Shown here piece by piece: positions 49,164 to 58,837 of a DNA stretch of 64,000 nucleotides. Each line of letters starts with the position of its first letter. Positions within the stretch are counted from its first letter, which is position 1. This DNA is from Xestospongia bergquistia (taxonomy: Eukaryota > Porifera > Demospongiae > Haplosclerida > Petrosiidae). The notes beneath the pieces are model-generated. The model did not search any database, was not told the origin of the DNA, and saw only the letters and a program-made list of their open reading frames with translations. The stretch is taken from the NCBI GenBank assembly GCA_963965975.1, contig OZ014414.1, positions 2,951,501 to 3,015,500 of the forward strand. The letters run 5' to 3'. The translations under genes and the position numbers were made by a program.

Positions 49164-50215
49164 GTTATGTAAGATACAAAATACGCGTACATATTCAGTG
49201 CAAAAATTAAGTATAGTGCACTTAAATAGTTATTATTAATTAATTTCCTTTCAGATGGGAATGTGAAAAGTCAGACTGTACAATAGAAAGCACAGGTCAA
49301 TACCCAGGTCTTTAATTGTATCTCTTCCAAAGTCAATTTATATTCATGCTCCTTTTCCTTCATTGTCTGTGCTAAGAGAGAGATTCCATTCCTTGGGATT
49401 ATTACCTAAGTGTTCATTGTGTATAGCCATGTTATCACACCATTTTATTCACCTTATGTTATACTATAGCATGGCTAGACATTGATGATGACATATCAAA
49501 TACTATCAATTTCCGGAAACTTTTCAATGCTGAATGCAACATCTTTATATCACTCACAATCTATTATGGCGGTACATGGGAGCTAACTTTACATAACACC
49601 TCTATCAAATGTTCACTTCTGAATCATATCCCTGCCCAAATGAACTCTTTATCTGAGGTTTTAGCAGTTATTGATGCAGTAGATACCAGTCATTTTTGTT
49701 CTGGCAATTCAGAAGTTACATTTTGTGATGTGCAAACATTATCAGGTTAGTACTGTCTGTAAAATAATTCTACGTAAATGATTGTTTTTAGATGCCTATG
49801 TACTTGATTCCACTACATTAGAAATAAGCACAGTACGTCACAAGAATTGTTAATTACTAATTGATTGTGCTGTAAAACGATGTAACTACTGTACCAAATA
49901 TTGTGACGTTTTACGAAAAACCATTTATCGACATAGTAACCCTATTAGTAATTATGTAACATCTCCAAGAAGTCATGCAAATTATAGATACTTATTACCA
50001 AATCAATTAAAGCAAAGCATCTCGGATGAGCACAGTTGGAATAGGCAGTGTCTAACGATGCCATTAATATCAACTGATTCCTGTTGACAAAGAATTTTAA
50101 AAAATCATAATAATCATTATTATGAAATGAAACTGTACACTAAGATTGACTATTTTTGTTTATAAAGGAAAGCCATTATTATTATACATGAAATTTACAA
50201 GTTTACTTGACTCAC

Positions 50216-50310
50216 TGTAACAAATACAACAGCCTTCTCTACTTCAGTCATTTGCTTTCCATCTCGAATTGCCAATAGTAGTAAGGGTAATCCATACTTG
50301 TATACAGCAT
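50216..50310 (-). other. candidate exon, unrecognised
   Basis: A strong acceptor (TTGTTTTTTCAG) is followed by 95 bp reading DAVYKYGLPLLLLAIRDGK then TEVEKAVVFVT to a GTGAGT donor; phase 1 in, phase 0 out. It lies downstream of the two-exon gene at 50665-51007 on the same strand and may be an alternative exon or part of another copy. Confidence 0.35.
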
Positions 50311-50664
50311 CTGAAAAAACAAACAATTGTTTATTCATCCATTACATGGTTATTAAACCTTTTTCATGTTTGTATCAATTCAATAATGAAACAACATACC
50401 TGGAGATGTATCCTCTTGATTCAACTGTTTTCAAGATATTTTACACAATGTTATACTATCTATTGTATAAGCACATGGCCAAATTTCAAAATATAATGTA
50501 CAACATAGCACTATATCTATTACAAAAAGACATACTTCAAAAGTTCAAGATATTATGTACAGATGTACCAATACCAATCTATATCTACAACAAAGCACAC
50601 GAATATACTACATAATTAATTGCTGTTATTATGTTAAAACTTACTAATCATTATAGTATGTACT

Positions 50665-51007
50665 CTATTGCTCAGTTTCAGTCTTTTCAAATATTTTCCG
50701 TAAACGGTGCATCTTTACTGTGACATCCTCATTGACAATAGCTGCAACAAAATGTTCCTCTTTTAATAAGTATCCGATATAATCTAGTTAATAAGAGATA
50801 AGGTAGTAAAACTAGCTAAGTATTTACTTAATTATCTTAACCTGTTAAGAAGCCAGTACCAACACAAAGAATGTATTCGCCTTTTTCAGTCACATTTGCT
50901 GTAAGTTGATTCAAGTGATCACCATTAGCAAAGAAGTTATCAAATGGTGAATAAGAATGTAATCCTTTTCCATTATGAATTGCTATGATATGACTACTGT
51001 TAAACAT
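50665..51007 (-). CDS. small two-exon gene, 94 residues, unknown
   Basis: Exon 50842-51007 starts with ATG preceded by an in-frame TAA, within an exon that opens after a TATTTTCAG acceptor at about 51041. It ends at GTTAAG. Exon 50665-50783 starts after AACTAG and ends in TAG. Phases join. The product includes SSHIIAIHNGKGLHSYSPF, GEYILCVGTGFLTDYIGYLL and RLRKIFEKTETEQ. No family was recognised. A decayed death-domain exon lies just upstream on the same strand, so this could be the end of a death-domain-family gene that lost its upstream part. No frameshift or stop was seen. Confidence 0.5.
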
Positions 51008-51239
51008 GGTGTTTTGTTAAATTAGGTGAGTTTCTTTAATCTGAAAATATACGTTAATTTTTCTCAAATTGGTGAGGAAGGGGGAGACATTGGATTTTAC
51101 TTGGATTTACTAACAGTTGATTTGTACAATAATTTAATGACTGTAGTAACTAAAACTTGAGATATGTGCCCTAACTAGAATTTTGGGGATAGTCATTTCC
51201 TGCATACTGTTCTGTTCATTCATAAATACTGTAATCTTC

Positions 51240-51470
51240 ATATCTTCCTTAATTAGTTACTTCATGCTGTCTTATAGATCCTAAAGCATCAGGTAAATTT
51301 CTTCTGGTTGCATCATTTTTATCTTTCTCATCAATCCACTTATACATACATATTAAGTCAATAAACCCTGGTACATCTAAGCTATATATTCAATTCTAAA
51401 TGTGTCATTAAATTAAGCCACTTTTTAGTTCAAATACAGGTAGTTCATTCTGTTAGTAGAGACTGTTGAT
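51240..51470 (-). pseudogene. death-domain exon relic
   Basis: Minus-strand translation gives LDVPGFIDLICMYKWIDEKD then ATRRNLPDALGSIRQHE, matching the second half of the family death domain (SMYQLWIMEK, ATRRSLLNALRAIRQNN). The first half is recognisable only through stops. Confidence 0.65.
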
Positions 51471-51489
51471 GTAATTATAAGAACCATAG

Positions 51490-51790
51490 TACAATGGAAA
51501 GGACTAAAGTGTGGAACTCTTGCAGCAGTTTCTGTACTGATGTTAGTTTGTTTACCCTTGTTCCATCTTTCCTGTGCTTTTCAAAGGTCTTTCTGGTTTT
51601 TCAAGCTTCATGTTCCGTTCACATCCTTTTATCTAGAAGGAATTGCTATTTTTGCTGTTTTCCTGTGACATTTAACCTGTAGACACTGGTGTTCCTGAGT
51701 TAGAGCTATTTGAAATGCTTTGCCAACTAACAGACAGACATGCCAATAATGTTCATGCACATAATAAGTGACAAGAGTTAATGAAGCAAA
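51490..51790. repeat. dispersed repeat family, copy 3 (divergent)
   Basis: Shares TTCAAAGGT-TTTC-GGTTTTTCAAGCTT-like and CAGACAGACATGC-like blocks and overall order with 27900-28155 and 46500-46765. It is older than the other two copies. Confidence 0.5.
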
Positions 51791-52029
51791 GCTATTAGAG
51801 AACACAAATTGATATTTTGTATGCTGTAATGCCAACTATTTAAAGTTATTATTGCTAAACACCACGAGTATTTTCCACATCAAATAATATATCATAGAAG
51901 TAATGATGTGATGTAGTGATGCATGTGACATCTCCTATTACATACATGTACATATAATCGCTTAAAATGCAGGTAGATCAATAAAGTAGTATAATCAGCT
52001 TCAACAATATATCTAGAGCAATTAGAAAG

Positions 52030-52385
52030 ATCTTTCTTCTATGATATTGAGAGAGACATCTGTGGAATTAATAGATAATAATTATGTACAGTAACTACAT
52101 GATGTTAATTAGAATATAGCTTTTATGAAATGGTTAGAATGTCTAATTTTCTTAGATTAGTCATGTTATTAGTATTAGACAGAAGTTTAAGCAAGAAAAG
52201 TGACTGTAAGTGAGTGCTTACTAAGCTATAGTTTCTTGTTCAGGTACATTCTACTCTTGTCTGTTTATAAGTCTTAAGTAACAAAAGTAACTAGTATACT
52301 TACTATATTGTACTTGTTAATATACATAACATCACTTATATAGATTGAACACTCTCATTATTTCCCACCACAAAAATGAAAAAAA
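52030..52385. repeat. 3' flank duplicated at 16031-16405
   Basis: Partner of the block at 16031-16405, in the same position relative to a minus-strand death-domain exon. Confidence 0.8.
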
Positions 52386-52633
52386 TGAGTTTATAATATT
52401 AATTTATGGTCACAAGCTGTTTATGTAGTCTATGCTATCAAGAATGCACAAATATAAAAATAATATACACATCAGTACACTAATATATATATATAGGCAA
52501 ATGACAGGGAATTATTTCTTAGTTAAGCAGTCTACTCTATTAATTTTATATACATATACATAATGATGCACATACAATATAATTTACCATTGTTTTTAAG
52601 TAATCTTCATAATTCTCAGCTACATTATCCTGT

Positions 52634-54840
52634 CTAATAGCTCTTTAAGCATCTAATAAACTCTCCTCTTGCTTTCTCCTCAATCCACAACTGATATATA
52701 CTGGTATAGTCACGACATCCATCTAAAGCCACATTGTCTAGTCCTAGTTTCACACCTAACTGAAACCATTCTGCTGTTCTAACATGTGAAACTAATTCTT
52801 GTAGTGTAGGTTGTCGATCCAAGGAATGATCTGGTAAAGTAGATACATGTACACTTCCTTCAACTATATTACCTAATATGAAATGGAAAAACATACAACT
52901 TAGTATTGATCTAAGAAAATGTTATTTGCTTAGTTAAACAATGTAATAAGTGTAATTATATTATTGATATTCACACATATGTACATGACTTAACAAGTCA
53001 GACTGTTCAAAAAAATTCAAGCTACCAACTATAAACACAATATTTAAAGTTGGTGATGTCTACAAACAGTCCATACGTCAAAGACTGGTCTCATATACTG
53101 GAAGAATTGTCCATAATTATTGATGCTACAAAAATACTACAAAGATAATTATTAGACAAGCACTCACTTTGTAAATTACTGGTCAGTGATCTAGTAATCA
53201 CAATTTTAGGTTTATCATCAGCTGTTGTTTCACTACCAACAATTTCAATACCTTCAATTGTTATAGGATGTCTAAGTTTATTTCTGAAGTTACGCAATCT
53301 TGGATTAGCAGATACTAGTATAGGAATATTAGGAGGATCACGATTCCATGATGCAATAAAGTCACAAGGATTATTTCCACTAATCTATATAACATACATC
53401 ATGTAATTTAAATATATTTTTTCATTTAAATCTCACACCCACACACACATGCACACAAAACATATAACATCACTTACTACTGTAGGTGTACGTAGTGGTG
53501 TTATTTCCCACCCATGAACTGCTTTTTTAGGGAATCCTACTAACTTTAAATTCTTTTTTGTATAAATATCTCTTCTGGCTGCTTCACCCTGTTTTCTTGA
53601 TGAAGGTATTGTAGACACAAAACGAAATGGAAAGTTATCTTCTTCATTACCAAACTTAGATGTTGATTTTAGAATTTCCTATATAAGAAATGTTAATGAT
53701 TAAAGTAATAATTTAAGGCAAAAAACATTTATTACATTAGAATATGTGGTATCTTGAACAACAGTGAATCGCATCTTCCATGTTTCCTCATTTACATCTT
53801 TATAGAATATATAAGCCTGATAGTTGCAGTTAGGGACTTTAGTACCTGTATAAAGTAAGTATTGTGTATAATTAATATGTTGGGATTAATTCAATATTGA
53901 CAATAAGCATACAATTGCTGACTCACTAAGACTGTTCTAAACATTCTATTCCATACATGTATAACTGATCAGTATATACTTACTATTTACATAATGACAT
54001 TTAATAGCACCACCAACTGCACCTCCTAGAGCTACTCCTCCTAGACAAAATATGGCACCACCAACTACACCTCCTAGAGCTACTCCTCCTAGACCCAATA
54101 TGGCACCACCAACTGCACCTCCTAGAGCTACTCCTCCTAGACCCAATATGATACCAACCAACTGCACCTCCTAGAGCTAATCCTCTTAGACCCAATATGG
54201 CACCACCAACTGCACCTCCTAGAGCTACTCCTCCTAGTCCCAATATGGCACCACCAACCACAGAGCCTAGAACTATAATAGCTAGGTATGAAAATTGTTT
54301 GAGATGTATAGTGCCATATTGTGAACCAGGACAAAATGATCCTCCTGATAGATATTCAAACTTAAAAGGTGGACCAGATTTAGCAATGACAAAACTGAGA
54401 TATTTTGTTTGTTTCTTATCAGTAATGTTAGCACAATGTTCTAGCAGAACTGTAACTGGTTTTTTGAGCTGAGATGAACTAGATACCGATATATAACACA
54501 CACCACTGATAAGTTGGCTATTTTCAGGAAATTCAAATTTGCTACTCCACAATCCATTAATAGTAATTTCATATGAAGTGTCTACTGGTGTGATAACTTG
54601 TGCAGGTATTAAAATTTTTAACCCGCACTCTTCAACTGATAGCTGTTGATCTTTAGCAGCACTAACCTTAGAATAGTTCTTTCCTACTATCACTATTTCT
54701 TCTGAATAGATCAGTTTAATAATAATTATATCATATACTAGCAATACCTTCTTCTAGTTGAGTTGATTGTTCCTTTTCTAGTTGCAACTTTTCTACTATA
54801 TGATGTTCAGTTTCACTATGTTGCATCATTCTTTCTGCAC
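52634..54840 (-). pseudogene. ZU5 - Gly-repeat - death-domain protein, frameshifted
   Basis: Exons in phase: 54748-54840 (coiled-coil, HHIVEKLQLEKEQSTQLEE), 53984-54701 (ZU5: VSAAKDQQLSVEECGLKILI, DTSYEITINGLW; then the hydrophobic Gly repeats), 53736-53845, 53478-53678, 53168-53384 and 52634-52872 (death domain LPDHSLDRQPTLQELVSHV). ZU5 plus a death domain is the layout of UNC5, ankyrin and PIDD signalling proteins; a UPA domain was not recognised. Two lesions are visible. A 1-bp insertion in the Gly repeat (near 54150) makes the 718-bp exon one base too long for the next phase. A deletion of about 8 bp in the death domain removes its last helices. Copying of the repeat may have caused the first lesion. 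The N-terminus was not found. Confidence 0.75.
54001..54252 (-). repeat. about five tandem 48-bp units coding a hydrophobic Gly repeat
   Basis: Each unit encodes LGLGGVALGGAVGGAI, 16 residues, small and hydrophobic with GxxxG spacing, as in packed membrane helices. Each unit is close to the length of one membrane span. The plus-strand paralogue at 1-102 keeps one similar unit. One copy has an extra base (near 54150) that shifts the frame. Confidence 0.85.
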
Positions 54841-55899
54841 CTAATAATAACAAATTAAGATGATAAAATATAACACATACAGGTACAACAAGGTTAGCAA
54901 CATGATCAGTTCATGTAATGTATTATATCAATTAATTAGGAGCAGATTATAGGACCAATGAAACCATAAACAAATTATAGTCTCCAGAGTAGTAACTATG
55001 AAGTCAAGCATAGACAGTCAAAGGCTTATTTGACTAACAAACTTTAAATCTAGTCAATAGTTCACTAATTGTTAATAAACTTCAGTCAAGTGACTTTGTT
55101 TCAGAGCAAGCTTTATTGGTGCTAAGGCAATAAGTTACTTCAAAAGCTCTATCTCCAAACCATACTGGGCCCAAAATTTTGAGTTGCTGAGGTTAAGGCT
55201 GTCTACATTGCCACTTATTGTTATTTGAGTGTTTGATAATTGTGTGAATTATATTTTGAGGTCAAAGAAAATGATCAGAGACATTTCACATAAATGCAAA
55301 AGTAACTGGTTATCACTTTTTGTTTTATTCATATCACAATTGCTAAATAATTTCTGTATAGCATGTGAGACAACTATTCAATGAAAGGAAAATATACAAC
55401 AATGAATTTGTCATTGCAAGCCATGTGGCTGACAACACAATTATAGACTACCTGTGCCTGAAAGCTGCCTATGCCTATGCCTATGCCTTCATGTTGTAGG
55501 TGCCAACTAGTCCTATATTGACAAGGTTCACAATAGTATTTATTTCCAGCAATTTTTATTAATAGCCATATAACAAAATGTTTGATTAAATTCCTAGCAT
55601 AGTTAATCATATTCAGAGTTGTTGTTAACCTTCTAACTATGATCATGAGCTAGTTTTTTAACACATTAGAATGAGATTTGCACACTCTTCCTCCTTAATG
55701 AAGCTAAGAACTCTTTCTATTTGTTATTTGTAAGTTGACACATGCTATGGTGTGCTAAGTGATCTTTAGTTATGTTATTGTCTTTGACAACACTATTGAT
55801 TTCAAACATTATATGAAAGTGTCACATGTACAATTATCTTAAGTTGTCTTTAATATGAAAGAGGTCTAATTCAAATAATGTCTAATATAATTAATTCAA

Positions 55900-56488
55900 T
55901 TACTGACTTGTAGTAGTAGTGGATTCTCTTTTTGATGATAATGTTTCAATCATCTGGTTCATTCGTTTATGACCTATACAAAATCAAATGTGACAAACTA
56001 AATTTCTAATGGATCACATTAAACTACTTAGCATAAATGAAGAATACTATGATTTGTGTTAAAGGTTAAACATTAAATTGCACTCGTAACAGAGTTAAAA
56101 TATAGTTAACATGTTATGCAATAATGAAGTTAATACAATATATATAGAAATTGATCCAAACTATTGTCTTTCCTATTTCCCTCTTGTTTATCAAACATAA
56201 CAATGAATCAGTAAATTATCTTTATTACTTGTCAGTAAAACAGAATATATACCTTTATGTTCATGTGGTATATTTTTAGGTAATGAAGGTGACATTTTCT
56301 GAGAAATTGCTTTTTTGTGAAAAGGTTTGCACTAGTTGATCCATTATCATGTCTACCTGATACATCATAGGACTCTAAGTCACTATCATATGATACATGA
56401 TCAGATCTTCGTTTACGAAGAAGTACATCTTTATCTAAATCTGATTGAAGAGAATATGGCTCTAATCCCAGTCTCCCCTCTCTCCTTT
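55900..56488 (-). pseudogene. Roc-COR tail-exon pair, copy 3
   Basis: Exon 56348-56488 encodes the Ser/Asp segment with DLESYDVSGRH, but its donor has changed from GTAAGG to ATAATG. Exon 55900-55973 encodes HKRMNQMIETLSSKRES and a Thr/Ser end, then TAA. The surrounding 55200-56560 matches 19000-20280. With the donor lost and no upstream GTPase exon found, it is probably dead. Confidence 0.65.
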
Positions 56489-56940
56489 CTATGGAAAATT
56501 AAAAATATTATTAGTGATTTTGACCTGTATAATGAATACACCATTATAAATACTATGATTTGTGTTATCATGTTTTGTGATTATTCATATTACAATTGTT
56601 AAATAATCTTATTAGTGTGTGAGACAGTTACTTATAATGAATTTTTTTATTATGAGCTTAGTGATTGAAAAAAACAATTTTAGACTGCTTGTGACTGCAA
56701 GCTGCCTATGGCTAATGGGATTTGCATATTCTTTTCCTTGGTGAGGCCAAGGGGTATTGCTGTTTGTTATTTGCGAGTAGACACATGCTTATTGAGTGCT
56801 AAGTGATCCTAAAGTTATGTTATTGCCTTTGAAAACACTTTTGATTTGAAGCAACATATGACATTGTCACATGTAATATTAAGTTGTCTTTAATATGAAA
56901 GAGATCTAACTGAAATTATGTCTAATATAATTAAATTCAG

Positions 56941-57001
56941 TTACTGACTTGATGTATTTCTCTTTTTATTGATGACATTACCTCCTTCTGTTGATTATGA
57001 C
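56941..57001 (-). pseudogene. terminal tail exon, copy 4, frameshifted
   Basis: After a TATAG acceptor the frame reads HNQQKEVMSSIKREIHQV. The Pro/Lys block is shortened by a deletion and the TAA at the homologous place is out of frame. The flank 56570-57000 repeats the flank of the other copies. Confidence 0.6.
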
Positions 57002-57062
57002 CTATACAAAAAGAACAACATTATAAGCTAAATTCCATTGGATCACATTAAACTAGTTAATA

Positions 57063-57720
57063 TGTGTGGTATTTCATCAAGTAATTAATGCATTATTCTA
57101 TGACGTAATATTTTTGTGAGTAAGTATTTAATATCTTTCTTTGTTTTGTTTAGTCAGTTGTTGTGTTATGTTATGGTTGTAAAGTTAGTCACTTGCTAAG
57201 ATACGACATATTTGGTGACAAGGGTAAAATATAGATGAACGAACGATATGGCTCGACATGGCACTCTAGCTTCATTTGATTCATCCAAAGAAAGCTGGTT
57301 ACATTATGTTGAGAGGCTAGGATACTACTTTGTAGCAAATGATGTAGAAGGAGAGACAAGACACACTCCATATTGCTCTCCATTTGTGGGCATCAGACCT
57401 TCAAGTTAATAAGAAGTTTACTCGATGCACAGGCACTTGAAACCAAGTCATACAGTGACTTAGTGAAGATGGTTATGGACTATTATGATCCAAAAAGGTC
57501 TATTTTATTGTTCAGACATACAAGTTTAACTCTCGTGTTAGAGTAGTAGATGAGTCTGTTGCGATGTATGTAGCAGTTCTGTGTCATATAGCTGAATATT
57601 GTGACTATAAAGACTCGCTACAAGACATGCTACAAGATCAACTCATATGTGGAGTTAATCAACAGTCTATCCACTGTAAGTTGCTGGCCAAGAAGGACCT
57701 TACCAATGAAAATCATTAGA
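57063..57720 (+). mobile_element. Ty3/gypsy-type LTR retrotransposon remnant (LTR and Gag)
   Basis: 57063-57208 begins TGTGTGGTATTTC and ends GATACGACA, as an LTR would. It is followed at once by TTTGGTGACAAGG, a typical primer-binding/leader sequence in this group. From 57240 the plus strand encodes a capsid-like Gag in pieces: SKESWLHYVERLGYYF, FKLIRSLLDAQ, YKFNSRVRVVDESVAMYVA and LQDMLQDQLICGVN. Stops and frameshifts separate the pieces and nothing follows the capsid region: no pol and no second LTR. It is a dead fragment. Confidence 0.7.
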
Positions 57721-57724
57721 TTTA

Positions 57725-58560
57725 CCTAAATCACTCAATATACTAACTACAAGTTAATACAGTTATTAGCTATATTAAATTGTAGTTAACCTGTACCATA
57801 CTATGACTTAATTAACCAATCAGATTGCTCTATTTCAGGTCAATAAATAAATAGGTTTACATATTCTTATACAATCTTTTTTAAGGTTATAATTTCCAAG
57901 GTTATAGATATTTTAAATTTCAAATTCAATCCTATAATACTAGCTAGAATATAGTCAGTTCCTATTGTCCAGTTTAAGAAGTACAAGTACATAAATCTTT
58001 GTGTACATGTACAATAGATATTATAGTAAAAAAAAGGGATAAGACTTGTGGGTGTGGTTAAAAAAAGTCATAAATTTATATGGCTACAATAAAAATAGAC
58101 ACATGTACAGTTGACTGGAGTCATAATTTCAGTAACAATTACAAACAACATGTTTGGTAAATAAAAATGTACTGCAAATAAAAATACAAAATAATAAAGT
58201 CATATTATTTCTATCACAAGAAAAATGGTAACAAGCACATTTGACACACATATATCAGTAGCAAATGCTGAGTATCGCATACATTTATTGAAATGAAGCA
58301 ATCTTATTGGTCAATATGGTCCAAGTATGTTAGACAAACATTTGAATTGAAAACATTACTTTAGAAATAAATAATTATTTTGATATTTTATTCTGACTTA
58401 TCTCCAAATAATTCACCATTAAAATTAATATCCTGTAGTATTCTAATTATGAACCATACTTGACAAGTGTGTTTACATGTGATATCATGGAGATGACTAA
58501 ATGTAACAGCCATTAAAAATACAAGCTCTACATCTACCTCTAACTTTGTAAAAATAATTA
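57725..58560. other. no gene seen
   Basis: A+T-rich sequence between the Gag relic and the next tail-exon flank. No coding block was recognised. Confidence 0.4.
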
Positions 58561-58837
58561 TTGTTTAATTATATTCCTAATGTAGTTAATCATATTCATA
58601 ATTGGTAAGCTTCCAAAGATGATCATGAGCTAGTTTTTTCTAATCATTTAGAATGGATTTGTACACTCTTCCTCCTTAGTGAGGGTAAGGGGTCCTCCAT
58701 TTAGTTAAATATGAGTTGACACATACTGTCATGTACAAGTGATTCAAAATTTATGTTAATGGCTTTGAAAACACTTTTGATTTGAAGCAATATATGAAAG
58801 TGTCACATGTAGTACTATCTTAATTTTGTTTTATCAA

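Larger units (their letters stand above)
47736..50089 (+). pseudogene. multi-exon element-like gene with Cys-pair motif, broken
   Basis: Exon-like blocks: 47736-47801 (acidic, DVFDEFDDFQTFLQ), 49255-49295 (WECEKSDCTIEST), 49470-49745 (WLDIDDDISNTI then GTWELTLHNTSIKCSLL) and 49792-50089 (DAYVLDSTTLEISTVRHKNC, a stop, then RCNYCTKYCDVLRKTI and SPRSHANYRYLL). The last three join in phase. The pattern RCxxC..R.TL..R and SxxSHxNYRYL occurs in uncharacterised transposon-associated proteins of sponges and corals (recalled, not searched). A TAA interrupts the last exon. Phase between the first two blocks does not match, so an exon is missing or the first block is unrelated. The product is unknown. 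Confidence 0.5.

Noticed and set aside
50269-50615. Overlapping plus-strand ORFs of 75 and 105 codons
   Set aside because: Tyr/Ile/Asn-rich noise-like composition and partly antisense to a better-supported minus-strand exon at 50216-50310.
56336-56602. Plus-strand ORF of 88 codons
   Set aside because: Antisense to a tail exon copy; His/Tyr-rich and without motifs.
57189-57383. Minus-strand ORF of 64 codons
   Set aside because: Antisense to the Gag relic, which has clear capsid motifs on the plus strand.
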